From Thermoflexales bacterium (lineage in GTDB: Bacteria > Chloroflexota > Anaerolineae > J036 > Brachytrichaceae), in NCBI GenBank assembly GCA_019694215.1, contig JAIBCK010000001.1, positions 53,219 to 117,218 on the forward strand: 64,000 nucleotides of DNA. Reading direction: 5' to 3'. A program made the position numbers and the translations under genes. Below, in pieces: positions 45,310 through 54,905 of the stretch. The notes beneath the pieces were generated by a model that ran no database searches, was not told the origin of the DNA, and worked only from the letters and a program-made list of their open reading frames with translations. Numbering within the stretch: the stretch's first letter is position 1; each line of letters begins with the position of its first letter.

Positions 45310-46152
45310 TCACGGCCACCAGTCCTTGCGCGAGCGCGGATCCATGAATGCGCCGCCATCGCGCACGGCCACGGTCAGCCAGGGCTCAAGTGCGGTCCCG
45401 ATGCGCTGCCCCACCCGCAGCGCCGGCAATTGCCCGGTCGCGCGGTGGCCATTGGCGAGCTGGCTGCGGTATGCGCTGAGCAGGTTGGCATCCACGCAGA
45501 AATTGAGCAGGTGGACGACATAGCCGCCAACGCTGTCATTGCGCGCGTAGGCGATGGTCAGCTCGCGTTCGCCGGCATATAGCACGAGCGCCACGAGGTT
45601 GCCGGACCAGATCGCGATGCCGCGCTCGGGAATCTGCAATACCTCGCCGGGCGTGACCGCCAGGTCAATCACATGCGCGGGCCAGGTCGTGACGACCGGT
45701 CCCGGCGTCCCATACGGTGGAGCAATGTTCGAACCCGTATCCGCCCAGTTCCAACCACGGTGCTGATAGGTGGCCAGGATGGCCGGCGTCCGGTTGGGTT
45801 CAAAGATGCCGTTCAGTTTTGGCGCATTCGCGTCCGTCGCTCCGCCGTAGTCGACCAGGCTGAGCGCAGCACCGGATGGCACAAAGCCCAGGGTGGAGAG
45901 GCGGAAGTCGGCGTTCTCGTCGGTAAGCCGGTTGTCCTTGTAGTAGCCGCCCTCGATCGGGATGACATCATACGTCTGACTTGAAGTCGTTGGGCATTGC
46001 CGGTTATTGAAGATGCGCGGCAGGTAGCGGCGCACCGAGAGCGCGGTCGGAGCGGCCTGAACTGCCGCGCGCGTCACGCTGGCCGTCTGTGCCGTCGCGG
46101 TGATCAGCGCCAGCGACACGACGACGCGCCCCACCCCCAGTTTGAACCGCAT
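45310..46152 (-). CDS. Secreted protein of unknown function
   Basis: A 280-residue exported protein. MRFKLGVGRVVVSLALITA is a signal peptide with cleavage probably near TRAA or QAA. A YLPRIFN motif follows at about 44-50, a sequence often seen just after the signal in secreted Chloroflexota proteins (recalled, not checked). The rest is beta-rich with many Trp/Tyr and a C-terminal DWWP. No catalytic motif is recognised. The ATG lies 9 nt after the proC stop, so it belongs to the arginase-pruA-proC unit. Confidence 0.65.
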   Translation of the reverse strand: MRFKLGVGRVVVSLALITATAQTASVTRAAVQAAPTALSVRRYLPRIFNNRQCPTTSSQTYDVIPIEGGYYKDNRLTDENADFRLSTLGFVPSGAALSLVDYGGATDANAPKLNGIFEPNRTPAILATYQHRGWNWADTGSNIAPPYGTPGPVVTTWPAHVIDLAVTPGEVLQIPERGIAIWSGNLVALVLYAGERELTIAYARNDSVGGYVVHLLNFCVDANLLSAYRSQLANGHRATGQLPALRVGQRIGTALEPWLTVAVRDGGAFMDPRSRKDWWP

Positions 46153-46161
46153 CAATAATGA

Positions 46162-46983
46162 TCAGGCCTTCTTGCCCAGCTCGGCGCTGCGCAGGTAGGC
46201 CGCCCATACCGCGCGCGAGATCACGGTGCGCAGACCGCCCTTCTCCAATTGATACAGCGCCGCCGCCGTCGTGCCACCGGATGAGGTCACTGCGTTGCGC
46301 AATTGGGCGGGATGCTGGCGGCTGCGCCCGGCAAACTCGACGCTCCCCCTTACCGTCTGGGTAACGAGCTTCTCGGCCATGTGGCGCGGCAGGCCCATGT
46401 GAACGCCGGCGTCGATCAGCGCTTCCATGAAGAGGAAGACGTAGGCCGGCCCGGAGCCGTTCAGCGCCGTCGCCATGTCGAGATAGTCCTCGTGGTCGGC
46501 GTAGATTTCCTCGCCCATGACGGAGAGCACCTTGCGCGCGTGCTCGCGCTGGGTGGCAGAGACCGAGGACGTGCACGTCCACACGCTCATGCCCATGCCG
46601 ATCTGGGCCGGGGTGTTGGGCATGGCGCGCACGATGGGCTGTCCGTCGTGCAGCGCCGACGACAGGGCCTGCACCGAAACGCCCGCCATGATCGACAGGA
46701 TGAGCGTGTCGGGCGCGATGACATCACGAAGCTCGCGCGCCACCTCCCGCGCGTTTTGCGGCTTGATCGACAGGATGATCAAGCCGGCCCCACCCACGAC
46801 GTCAACGTTGCGCGTCGACGCTCGCGCGCCAAGCTCACGGGTGAAGAACTCGCAGCGCGTGGGGAGCGGATCGGAGACCGCGAGTTGTGCCGGAGTCAGC
46901 ACGCCGGCGGACAACAGGGCACGGCTGATCGCCTCACCCATGATGCCGCCCCCGATGAGTGCCGTGTTTGGAAAGTCCGTCAT
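46162..46983 (-). CDS. proC: Pyrroline-5-carboxylate reductase
   Basis: Reduces P5C to proline with NAD(P)H; 273 residues. TALIGGGIMGEAISRALL is the dinucleotide fold, VRAMPNTPAQIGMGMSVW the substrate loop, and ALNGSGPAYVFLFMEALIDAGV the C-terminal signature (fragment NGSGPAYVFLFMEAL). The start at 46983 overlaps the P5C dehydrogenase stop as ATGA, so reductive and oxidative P5C enzymes are translationally coupled. Confidence 0.94.
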   Translation of the reverse strand: MTDFPNTALIGGGIMGEAISRALLSAGVLTPAQLAVSDPLPTRCEFFTRELGARASTRNVDVVGGAGLIILSIKPQNAREVARELRDVIAPDTLILSIMAGVSVQALSSALHDGQPIVRAMPNTPAQIGMGMSVWTCTSSVSATQREHARKVLSVMGEEIYADHEDYLDMATALNGSGPAYVFLFMEALIDAGVHMGLPRHMAEKLVTQTVRGSVEFAGRSRQHPAQLRNAVTSSGGTTAAALYQLEKGGLRTVISRAVWAAYLRSAELGKKA

Positions 46984-48560
46984 GAAATCACCGTTTGGAT
47001 CTGCTCCCGCATGTAGAGCGGAAGGTAGTAGATGCCGCCACCATTCTTGCCACTGGACCCGGAGCCCTTCCAGCCACCAAACGGCTGATAGCCCGGCCAC
47101 GCACCGGTCGTCGCCCCCATCGGTCGGTTGACGTAGTTGACCCCCGCCTCGATGTGATCGAAGTACCACTGCGCCTCGTCGTCGCGGCCGTAGAAGCCGG
47201 AGGTAAGGCCATAGTTCACATCGTTGGCCAGGCCCATCGCTTCCTTCAGGTCGCCCACCTTGCCGATCATCGTGATCGGGAGGAAGAGCTCGGTGCGCCA
47301 CAGGCGATGGTTGAAGGGCACGTCCACCGCCAGCGTCGGCGCGCAGAAGTAGCCCTTGCCAAAGTCGCCGTCGGTCAGGATGCGCCCGCCCGTCGTGAAG
47401 TGGCCGCTCTGCGAAAGCTCCTCGTTGTAGTCCTGAAACTCGCGATACGAGCCGGCATTGATCACCGGGCCAAGGTAGTTGCTGCGCAGCGTGGGATCGC
47501 CGATGGTGAGCGCCCTGGTGAGCGAGGTGACCCGCTCGACCAACGCATCGTACAACGGCGATTCAACATACACGCGCGAGGCCGCCGAGCACTTCTGACC
47601 CTGCAGTCCAAACGCCGAGCGGACGATGCCGGTCGCGGCCTTGTCCAGATCGGCGTGCCGCGAGACGATGACGGCGTTCTTGCCACCCATCTCCAGCACA
47701 GCCGGACGCGGATAGGCGCCCTGTCCGAAGGCCTGATAGATCTTCATCGCCACGGGATACGAGCCGGTGAAGGTGATTCCGTCAACGCCGGGGTTGTCGA
47801 TCAGGCGCTGTCCGACGGTCGCCCCACCCCCGGTCACGAAATTGAGCACGCCCGGCGGAAGGCCCGCATCACGGAAGCAGTCCACCAGCAAGCGCACCGA
47901 CCAGGGCGTGTCCGTGGCTGGCTTGAGTACGACGGTGTTGCCGGTGATGAGCGCCGCGGCCACCGGGCCGCCGGACAGCGCAGTCGGGAAGTTGAAGGGG
48001 CTGATCACCACCCACACGCCATAGGGCTTGAGCAGCGAGTAGTTGCGCGCGGTGAAGCCCACCAGCGGGTCACGGCCCATCTCGACGCGATACCCGTCGT
48101 TGCGCTCCATCTCCGCGCTGTAGTAGCGCAGGAACTCGGCCGCTTCGGCCACGTCGCCGAGTGCCTCCGAGCGGTTCTTGCCGACTTCCAGCGCGAGCGC
48201 CGCCGCGATGTGATAAGCGCGCTCGTCGATCAGGTCCGCGATCTTGCGGGCGAGGACGATGCGCTCCTGCCACGGCGTGGCCCGCCAGGCCGGGAGCGCA
48301 GCGCGCGCCGCGGCCAGGGCATCGTCGGCATCCTGCGCGGTGCCGCGCTGAAAGACGCCCAGCACCCAATCGGTGTTGATTGGCGAGCGCTTCTCGAACT
48401 TCTGCGCCGACAGGCGCTCCTGTCCGTTGATCCACTGGCCGTATTCGCGGCCCAGCGTGGCGCGGGTGTCCGCCAGCGCGCGCTCGAAGCGCTCGTGCAT
48501 GGCCTCGGGCGGGTTGAACATCGTGGCGTAGGTCAGTTTGAAGGGGGCTGACTGTGACAT
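46980..48560 (-). CDS. pruA: L-glutamate gamma-semialdehyde (P5C) dehydrogenase
   Basis: Oxidises P5C/glutamate semialdehyde to glutamate with NAD; 526 residues, the single-domain (RocA-like) form without a proline dehydrogenase part. ISPFNFPTALSGGP binds NAD, VLEMGGKNAVIV holds the general-base Glu, and the nucleophile Cys324 lies in LQGQKCSAASRVYV. The start at 48560 (MSQSAPFKLTY) has ACGAGG upstream; a TTG at 48578 is the alternative. Gap to the arginase stop is 54 nt. Confidence 0.93.
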   Translation of the reverse strand: MSQSAPFKLTYATMFNPPEAMHERFERALADTRATLGREYGQWINGQERLSAQKFEKRSPINTDWVLGVFQRGTAQDADDALAAARAALPAWRATPWQERIVLARKIADLIDERAYHIAAALALEVGKNRSEALGDVAEAAEFLRYYSAEMERNDGYRVEMGRDPLVGFTARNYSLLKPYGVWVVISPFNFPTALSGGPVAAALITGNTVVLKPATDTPWSVRLLVDCFRDAGLPPGVLNFVTGGGATVGQRLIDNPGVDGITFTGSYPVAMKIYQAFGQGAYPRPAVLEMGGKNAVIVSRHADLDKAATGIVRSAFGLQGQKCSAASRVYVESPLYDALVERVTSLTRALTIGDPTLRSNYLGPVINAGSYREFQDYNEELSQSGHFTTGGRILTDGDFGKGYFCAPTLAVDVPFNHRLWRTELFLPITMIGKVGDLKEAMGLANDVNYGLTSGFYGRDDEAQWYFDHIEAGVNYVNRPMGATTGAWPGYQPFGGWKGSGSSGKNGGGIYYLPLYMREQIQTVIS

Positions 48561-48614
48561 CGGATTTCCTCGTTTCAAGTTATCGGGATTGAAGGCGCAT
48601 CATGGCGCGCCCGG

Positions 48615-49508
48615 TTACAGGATCTGCTTGCCAAACGCAGACAGGATGAGCTGAACGCCCAGCATGGCGGTCTGGTTGCGGTCGTCCAGGATGGGATTGT
48701 CCTCTACGAGATCGAGGCTGCGCAGTTTTCCGGTGACCGAGATGAATTCCATCGCGAGATGGGCTTCGCGATAGGAGATTCCGCCCGGCACCGGCGTGCC
48801 GACGCCCGGCGCCTCACGCGGGTCGAGCACGTCGAGGTCGAAGCTGGCGTGAAAGCCATCCCGCGCCGCGCCGACCACGGCCAGGGCGTCGTCCATCACG
48901 GCCGCCATGCCGCGCCGGTCGATGTCCTGCATCGTGTAGCAGTGCAGCCCCGAGGCCTTGAGCGCATCACGCTCCGGCGGGTCAAGATCGCGAATCCCAA
49001 CCAGCGCAACATGCCGAGGCTGAATGGCCGGCACACGACCCGCCAGCCCGATCAGGTCAGGGTGGCCTTGGCCCGTCAGACAGGCCAGCGACATGCCGTG
49101 GATGTTGCCACTCGGCGAGGTCAGCGCCGTGTTGAAATCCCCATGGGCGTCCAGCCACAGCAACCCGAGTTCCCGGCCACGCGCCGTGCCCGCCACCGAC
49201 CCAATCGACAGGCTGTGATCGCCCCCCAGGACCAGCGGCAGGGCACCCGCCGCGACCGAATCCGCCACCCACTCGGCAAGCGTTGCGCAGAACGCGGCAA
49301 TGGTGGGCAGACAACGCAGGCGGGGCTCCGGACCCGGATCAGAGATTGACGCGAGCGGGACATTGCCCTTGTCGAGGATGGGGTTTTCGAGGCCGGCGAG
49401 CTGCTCCGCAAGACGGGCGTAGCGCAGGGCGTTGGGGCCCAGATCGACGCCCTGCTTGCCCGCACCAAGCCCTATCGGCGCACCAACGATGTGGATGGCT
49501 TGCGGCAT
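48615..49508 (-). CDS. rocF: Arginase
   Basis: Hydrolyses arginine to ornithine and urea with a dinuclear Mn site; 297 residues. Metal motifs are LVLGGDHSLSIG, LWLDAHGDFNT and SFDLDVLDP, with the GNIHGMSLACLTG substrate loop. The start MPQAIHIVG at 49508 follows a CATAAT box by 7 nt; an ATG at 49517 would fall inside that box. It is divergent from mreB and heads the arginase-pruA-proC unit. No ornithine aminotransferase is present. Confidence 0.92.
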   Translation of the reverse strand: MPQAIHIVGAPIGLGAGKQGVDLGPNALRYARLAEQLAGLENPILDKGNVPLASISDPGPEPRLRCLPTIAAFCATLAEWVADSVAAGALPLVLGGDHSLSIGSVAGTARGRELGLLWLDAHGDFNTALTSPSGNIHGMSLACLTGQGHPDLIGLAGRVPAIQPRHVALVGIRDLDPPERDALKASGLHCYTMQDIDRRGMAAVMDDALAVVGAARDGFHASFDLDVLDPREAPGVGTPVPGGISYREAHLAMEFISVTGKLRSLDLVEDNPILDDRNQTAMLGVQLILSAFGKQIL

Positions 49509-49515
49509 GGTTCTC

Positions 49516-49521
49516 ATTATG
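49516..49521 (-). promoter_or_regulatory. Putative -10 box (CATAAT) of the arginase unit
   Basis: Five of six matches, ending 7 nt before the ATG at 49508; it excludes the upstream ATG at 49517. Confidence 0.5.
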
Positions 49522-49544
49522 GCAGATGGCGACAGGGCGTCCCC

Positions 49545-49550
49545 TATAAT
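49545..49550 (+). promoter_or_regulatory. -10 box (TATAAT) of the mre-min operon
   Basis: Perfect consensus 20 nt before the mreB ATG at 49571. The implied leader of about 13 nt has no SD. Confidence 0.55.
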
Positions 49551-49570
49551 CGTTGCCCAGCGTTCCAGTT

Positions 49571-50677
49571 ATGCCAAGTCTCATTGACCGCATCCTCGGC
49601 GTGTTTTCGCTCGACCTGGGTATCGACCTGGGGACGGCCAACACGCTCGTCGCCGTTCGCGGCCGCGGGATCATCATCAACGAACCCTCCTGGGTGGCCA
49701 TCGACCGGCGCACCCGCGAGCCCAAGGCCTTCGGCATGGAGGCCAAAGAGATGGTGGGCCGCACCCCCTCGCGCATCGTCGCCATCCGGCCGCTGCGCGA
49801 TGGCGTGATCTCAGACTTCGACGTAACCGAGAACATGCTGAAGTTCTTCAACGACAAGGCACACCGCAACTCGATCTTCAGCATCCCGCGCCCACGCGTC
49901 GTCATCGGCATCCCCTCGGGCGTGACCGAGGTCGAGAAGCGCGCCGTGAAGGACGCCGCCATGTCAGCCGGGGCGCGCGAGGCCCTCCTGATCGAGGAAC
50001 CGATGGCTGCGGCCATTGGCTGCGGTCTGCCCGTCACGGAAGCCCACGGCAGCATGATCGTGGACATCGGCGGCGGCACGACCGAGGTGGCCGTCTTCGC
50101 CCTCGGTGGCATCGTCGTCAGCCGCTCCATCCGCGTCGCCGGCGACGAGATGGACGAGGACATCATCAACTACGCCCGCCAGAAGTACAACCTGCTGATC
50201 GGCGAACGCATGGCGGAGAAGATCAAGATCGCCATCGGCTCGGCGTTTCCGCTGCCCGAGGAAAAGACGATGACGCTTCGCGGGCGCAACCTCGTCACGG
50301 GCCTGCCCGAGTCCATCGAGGTGTCGTCGATCGAAATCCGAGAGGCCCTCAGCGCCTCGGTCAACACCATCGTCGAGACCATCCGCGCCACGCTCGACGA
50401 AACGCCGCCCGAGCTGGTGGCCGACCTGATGGAGACGGGCATCGCGCTGGCCGGCGGTGGCGCGCTGCTGCAAGGTCTCGTCGAGCGCGTCGCCGACGAG
50501 ACCAACATTCACACCTGGCTGGCCGAGGACACCCTCACCTGCGTGGCGCGCGGCGCCGAGCAGATTCTGGAGCACTACGACGAGCTGCGCACGCTGCTGG
50601 TCGGGCTGGAGCGCAACAGCACCTCGCGTGGCACGCCACAGCCCACCTCGACCGCGCTCACCCGGCGGAGTTTCTAG
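49571..50677 (+). CDS. mreB: Rod-shape actin homologue MreB
   Basis: Filament-forming cytoskeletal ATPase that organises lateral wall synthesis; 368 residues. LGIDLGTANTLVAVRGRG is phosphate loop 1, VDIGGGTTEVAVFALGG phosphate loop 2, and GIALAGGGALLQGL the adenosine motif. The start MPSLIDRILG is preferred over a TTG at 49553, which lies only 2 nt from the -10 box. It is the first gene of an eight-gene operon reaching rodA. Confidence 0.96.
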   Translation: MPSLIDRILGVFSLDLGIDLGTANTLVAVRGRGIIINEPSWVAIDRRTREPKAFGMEAKEMVGRTPSRIVAIRPLRDGVISDFDVTENMLKFFNDKAHRNSIFSIPRPRVVIGIPSGVTEVEKRAVKDAAMSAGAREALLIEEPMAAAIGCGLPVTEAHGSMIVDIGGGTTEVAVFALGGIVVSRSIRVAGDEMDEDIINYARQKYNLLIGERMAEKIKIAIGSAFPLPEEKTMTLRGRNLVTGLPESIEVSSIEIREALSASVNTIVETIRATLDETPPELVADLMETGIALAGGGALLQGLVERVADETNIHTWLAEDTLTCVARGAEQILEHYDELRTLLVGLERNSTSRGTPQPTSTALTRRSF

Positions 50678-50700
50678 CCGCCGATGCATAACGATCTGCA

Positions 50701-51600
50701 TTGAACCGAAGCGGTAGCCGCCCCCTCCTGCTGGCCAGCCTGCTCTTCATCGCCGGCGTTGCAATGATCGTGGGGCTGGGCAATGCCAACCTCGCGCCGG
50801 ACAACCCACTCACCGTCGTCCTGGCGCCCATTCAACAACCCCTGCGCAGCGCGGGGGTCGCCCTCGCAGGCTTCTTCCAGGGCACCAGCGACGTTCAGGC
50901 CTTGCGGGCACGCAATCAACAGCTTGAAACGCGCGTCCGCGAGCTCGAGATCGAGAACCTCCAGCTGCGCGAGTTCAAGGCGACCGCGGCACAGTATCGA
51001 GCACTGCTCGATTTTGCGGTGGCCAACCCCGCCTTCGATGTCGCCGGCGCGGATGTCATTGGCGTGGGCCTCAAGGCCTGCCAGCAGGCCAGCGCCGCCG
51101 ACCCCACTGCCCCGCCGACCGGCATCTGCGCCAGCGTGATCGCCTCCGAGGTCAGCCCGTATGCGCGGTATCTCGTCATCAACGCCGGCCGCGCACAGGG
51201 CCTCCGCGAGGGCATGGCCGTCGTCGGCGGCTCCTTTGGATTGATCGGGCGCGTTGGGCAGGTCAATGAGCGCACCGCCCAGGTGCAACTCATCGTCGAC
51301 ACCGGCTCGTCGATCAACGTCGTCCTGGTCGGGACGCGCGCCACGGGGACGATCTCGGGCCAGGCCGACGGCAGCCTCAAGCTGGCCAACGTCCTGCAGA
51401 GCGACGAGATCGTGGCCGACGACATCGTCGTCACCAGTGGCCTGGGGGGGCTGCTGCCCCGCCTGCTGCCCATCGGCCGCGTCGAGCGCGTGACCAGCAC
51501 CGACGCCCAGCTCTTCAAGGAAGCGATCATCCGCCCAGCCGTCGACTTCAATCACATCGAGTCTGTGCTGGTGATCTCGACCACGGCGACGCTCAAGTAG
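50701..51600 (+). CDS. mreC: Cell-shape protein MreC
   Basis: Scaffold of the elongasome; 299 residues. One transmembrane helix (about 8-28), a coiled coil (about 60-95, LRARNQQLETRVRELEIEN) and a beta-rich extracytoplasmic domain with GLREGMAVVGGSFGLIGRV are present. The start is TTG at 50701; the next ATG would remove the membrane helix. It follows mreB after 23 nt. Confidence 0.92.
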   Translation: MNRSGSRPLLLASLLFIAGVAMIVGLGNANLAPDNPLTVVLAPIQQPLRSAGVALAGFFQGTSDVQALRARNQQLETRVRELEIENLQLREFKATAAQYRALLDFAVANPAFDVAGADVIGVGLKACQQASAADPTAPPTGICASVIASEVSPYARYLVINAGRAQGLREGMAVVGGSFGLIGRVGQVNERTAQVQLIVDTGSSINVVLVGTRATGTISGQADGSLKLANVLQSDEIVADDIVVTSGLGGLLPRLLPIGRVERVTSTDAQLFKEAIIRPAVDFNHIESVLVISTTATLK

Positions 51601-51609
51601 GCGCATCCC

Positions 51610-52116
51610 ATGCGACGCTTTGTGGTCCCTGCCCTGCTGATGCTGTTTACGGCAGCCCTGGACTCGGCCCTGCTGCCCGAGCTTTTCGTCGGGGCCTGGC
51701 GACCCCGCCTGACGCTGATCCTGGCCTCGCTGTGGGCCCATGGCGGCGATATCGATGGCGCTGTCACGGCCTTCATCGGCGGCTTCGCGCTGGAGGCCGT
51801 CTCGGGCCTGCCCTTTGGCATCAATCTGTTTGGGCTGATGCTCGGCAACGTGGTGGCGCTGGGCGTCGATCAAGCCCCGATCCCCTCCACCGTGCTGCGT
51901 GCCACCAACTGGGTGGCGACAACGACGCTGGTGTATCAGCTTACTTTGTTGGGCGCGCAGATCGTGCGCGGGATGGATGTCAATCTCGACTTTGCGGTCA
52001 CGTCCGTCATCCTGCCAACCATGTTGTTCCACCCACTTCTGGCGATCCCGCTGTCCTTCGTGGTTCGCCCCGCCCAGGCCGCGCTGCGGCGAGGAGGCAT
52101 CCGTGGCCGACGTTGA
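51610..52116 (+). CDS. mreD: Cell-shape protein MreD
   Basis: A 168-residue integral membrane protein with about five helices. Its position between mreC and mrdA, its length and the FGINLFGLMLGNVVAL segment support MreD. It lies 9 nt after mreC. Confidence 0.88.
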   Translation: MRRFVVPALLMLFTAALDSALLPELFVGAWRPRLTLILASLWAHGGDIDGAVTAFIGGFALEAVSGLPFGINLFGLMLGNVVALGVDQAPIPSTVLRATNWVATTTLVYQLTLLGAQIVRGMDVNLDFAVTSVILPTMLFHPLLAIPLSFVVRPAQAALRRGGIRGRR

Positions 52117-52143
52117 GCGCTCCCCGCGGAGGAGCAAGCGGTC

Positions 52144-54153
52144 ATGACGTTTGGCGGTTTTGATGTCCGGCGCCGAAGCACGCAGGCGCCCCCGCCCGAC
52201 CGTCAGGGCGGCGCACTGCGTCTGCTCGCGATGGCCGTCGCGTTCTCGCTTGCCATGGCCACGCTGGGCGTTCGGCTATATGACCTGCAGACCCGCTTCC
52301 AGGCCGAGAGCGCCCAGCAGGTCACGCGCGCCAGCGTCAAGGAGCGCGCCATCCCCGCCCTGCGCGGCCTGATCTACGACCGCAATGGCGAGGCCGTGGT
52401 GCGCAACGCCCCGCTCTATCAGATCGCCATCGTGCCCGCCGAGCTGCCCGATCCCGACAACGCCATCCAGCGGCGCATGGATCGCAACGACATCTACAAC
52501 CGGCTGGCCGAGATCATCGCGCAGCCCGGGCTGACCGCCGGCGACATCTTTACGAAGGTGTTTCGGCAATCCAGCGTGGCCCCGTATCGCGGCGTGGTCG
52601 TGGCGGAGAACGTGCCCCGTGAGACCGCCCTCTACCTCCAGGAGCTTTCGCTGACCATGCCGGGCGTGTATGCCCAGAGCGTTGGGTCCCGCTACTACCC
52701 GTATCGCGATCTGCTGGGAAACATCCTTGGCTACATCGGCAAGATTCCCGCCGGCAACGACGACGAGTACCGCAAGGATGGCTACGATCCCGGCACCGAC
52801 CGCGTCGGCCTGGCCGGGGTCGAATACGTTGGTGAGGATGCCATGCGCGGGGTCAAGGGGGCTGAGTCGGTGCTCGAGGACGCCTCAGGTGAAGTCATCC
52901 AGCGCTACGGCAGCACTCCGCCGCGGGATGGCAACGGCGTCCGCCTGACGATCGATCTCCGGTTGCAAAAGATCATGTCCGATGCCCTCAAAACGGGCAT
53001 GGACAAGGTCAAGTCGCCGCGTGGCGCGGCCGTGGCGATGGATCCCAGCACCGGCGAAGTGCTCGGCATGATTGGGTTCCCGGGGTTCGACAACAACATC
53101 TTCACTCGCGGCAACGTCACCCAGGCCGAGCTCGACACGCTGTACAACGATCAACACCGACCTCTGCTCAACAAGGCGACCGATGACACCGTGCCACCCG
53201 GCTCGACCTTCAAGATCATCACGGCGGCGGCGCTCCTGGAGGAGGGCGAGGTCACGGCAAACACGGTGATCTATGACCCCGGCGTGTTCAAGGTCAAGAG
53301 CGAAATCGACCCCGAAAATCTGCGCGCCGCAAAGGACTTCTACTGCTGGATCGGCCTGCAGGGTGGCCTGCATGGCCCCCAGCGTGTCAGTGATGCCCTG
53401 CGCAACTCCTGCAATACCTACTTCCGCAAGGCAGTCGGCGGATACAAGGAGGAGGGCATCCAGGGCATGGGCCCGGACAAGCTCGCCGCATGGGCCAAGG
53501 TGTTTGGCATCGGCGACCCAGAGTCGCGGCTGGAGCTCTCGCGCGTGCGCGGCTTCGCGCCGACAGCGGCCTGGAAGCGCTCGACCTATGGCGAAGTTTG
53601 GACGGTCGGCGACAGCTACAACGTGGCCATTGGACAGGGCTACCTCGTGGCGACGCCGCTGGAGATGGCGAACATGATGGCGGCCATCGCCAACGGCGGG
53701 ACGCTGTACAAGCCACAGATCATCCGCGACATCGTCGACCCTCAGGGCAATGTCATCACGCCGTATCAACCGAAGGTCGCGCGCCAGATCCCCATCAAGC
53801 CGGAGAACATGAAGCTGATCCAGAACGCGCTGGTCTCCGTGGTCGGCCCGGACGGCACGGCCAAGTCGTCACAGATCCCGAACTTCGTCTATGCCGGCAA
53901 GACGGGCACCGCCGAATTCTGCGACGACATCGCGCAGAAGACGGGCGTCTGTTACTTTGGCATGAAGGTGCAGCCCTCGCATGCCTGGTTTGTCGCCTAC
54001 GCGCCGGCGGACAAGCCGAAGATCGCACTATCGGTGTATGTCTGGAACGGCGGTCAGGGTTCATCGGTGGCGGCCCCGATCGCACAACGCATCATTGCAG
54101 AATACTTCGGGCTGCCACTGCCCAAGAATCAGGAAATCGTCAAGACTGAATAG
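52144..54153 (+). CDS. mrdA: Penicillin-binding protein 2, elongasome transpeptidase
   Basis: Cross-links peptidoglycan during elongation; 669 residues. One N-terminal membrane helix (about 26-47), the dimerisation/pedestal region (GLIYDRNGEAVVRN), and the transpeptidase domain with the Ser354-x-x-Lys motif (PPGSTFKI), SCN (422-424) and KTGT (586-589) are present. GGAGGAG lies ten nt before the ATG. It works with RodA, encoded at the end of the same operon. Confidence 0.95.
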   Translation: MTFGGFDVRRRSTQAPPPDRQGGALRLLAMAVAFSLAMATLGVRLYDLQTRFQAESAQQVTRASVKERAIPALRGLIYDRNGEAVVRNAPLYQIAIVPAELPDPDNAIQRRMDRNDIYNRLAEIIAQPGLTAGDIFTKVFRQSSVAPYRGVVVAENVPRETALYLQELSLTMPGVYAQSVGSRYYPYRDLLGNILGYIGKIPAGNDDEYRKDGYDPGTDRVGLAGVEYVGEDAMRGVKGAESVLEDASGEVIQRYGSTPPRDGNGVRLTIDLRLQKIMSDALKTGMDKVKSPRGAAVAMDPSTGEVLGMIGFPGFDNNIFTRGNVTQAELDTLYNDQHRPLLNKATDDTVPPGSTFKIITAAALLEEGEVTANTVIYDPGVFKVKSEIDPENLRAAKDFYCWIGLQGGLHGPQRVSDALRNSCNTYFRKAVGGYKEEGIQGMGPDKLAAWAKVFGIGDPESRLELSRVRGFAPTAAWKRSTYGEVWTVGDSYNVAIGQGYLVATPLEMANMMAAIANGGTLYKPQIIRDIVDPQGNVITPYQPKVARQIPIKPENMKLIQNALVSVVGPDGTAKSSQIPNFVYAGKTGTAEFCDDIAQKTGVCYFGMKVQPSHAWFVAYAPADKPKIALSVYVWNGGQGSSVAAPIAQRIIAEYFGLPLPKNQEIVKTE

Positions 54154-54161
54154 AAACGGAC

Positions 54162-54902
54162 ATGATCACGATCAAGGGCCTGAGACAGGGCCTGCTCATC
54201 ATCCTGGGCGAAGGAGCCTGGCACGACACCCTGCGCGAGTTGGAAGCCCGGCTCGTCAACAGTGCCAACTTCTTCAAAGGCGGCCTTGTCGCGCTGGACG
54301 TGGGAGCGCAGTCGCTCGCGGCCGACGACATCGAACGGGCGCGCATGCTGCTCAGCAGTTTCGAGGTGCGGCTGGGGGCGCTCATCACACAGGATGCGGG
54401 CACCGCGGCGGCAGCCCGTTCGCTCGGGCTGGGGCCCACCCTGCCCGCCCCTGCGGACCCGACGCCCGCCCGCCGCACAGCCGTTGCCGCCGTTCGGGCG
54501 ACCGAGGGCGTCGAGCCCGCCGAGGCGGGGCTGCCGGCCACATCTGTCAGCGAGCCGTTGGACGGCGGAACGGATGGCATCCTGGCCCGCCGCCGGGTGC
54601 GCTCCGGGCAGGTGCTGCGGCATCCCGGCCACATCGTCGTGATCGGCGATGTCAACCCGGGTGCGCAGCTCATCGCCGGCGGTGATATCATCGTTTGGGG
54701 AAAACTACAGGGCTCAGCCCATGCCGGCGCGCTCGGCGACACGGGGGCAATCGTTGGTGCGCTGGTCATGCAGCCATCCACACTCCGCATCGCCGACACG
54801 CAGTTGATCCAGACCGGAAAGGAACGCCGCCGGGACGCAGGTCCCCGCGTGGCCAGGGTCAATGCCGACGGCATCGAAATCACAATCTGGCAAGAGAAGT
54901 AG
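54162..54902 (+). CDS. minC: Septum-site inhibitor MinC
   Basis: Inhibits FtsZ away from midcell; 246 residues. The N-domain (about 1-95) is followed by an Ala/Pro-rich linker and the C-terminal beta-helix domain, with VVIGDVNPGAQLIAGGDIIVWGKLQGSAHAGA represented by GGDIIVWGKLQGSAHAGA. It lies 8 nt after mrdA and 3 nt before minD. Confidence 0.93.
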   Translation: MITIKGLRQGLLIILGEGAWHDTLRELEARLVNSANFFKGGLVALDVGAQSLAADDIERARMLLSSFEVRLGALITQDAGTAAAARSLGLGPTLPAPADPTPARRTAVAAVRATEGVEPAEAGLPATSVSEPLDGGTDGILARRRVRSGQVLRHPGHIVVIGDVNPGAQLIAGGDIIVWGKLQGSAHAGALGDTGAIVGALVMQPSTLRIADTQLIQTGKERRRDAGPRVARVNADGIEITIWQEK

Positions 54903-54905
54903 GGC

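Noticed and set aside
50684..50704. Six-codon leader peptide before mreC
   Set aside because: An ATG frame ending just inside mreC exists, but it has no SD and no attenuator structure; probably chance.
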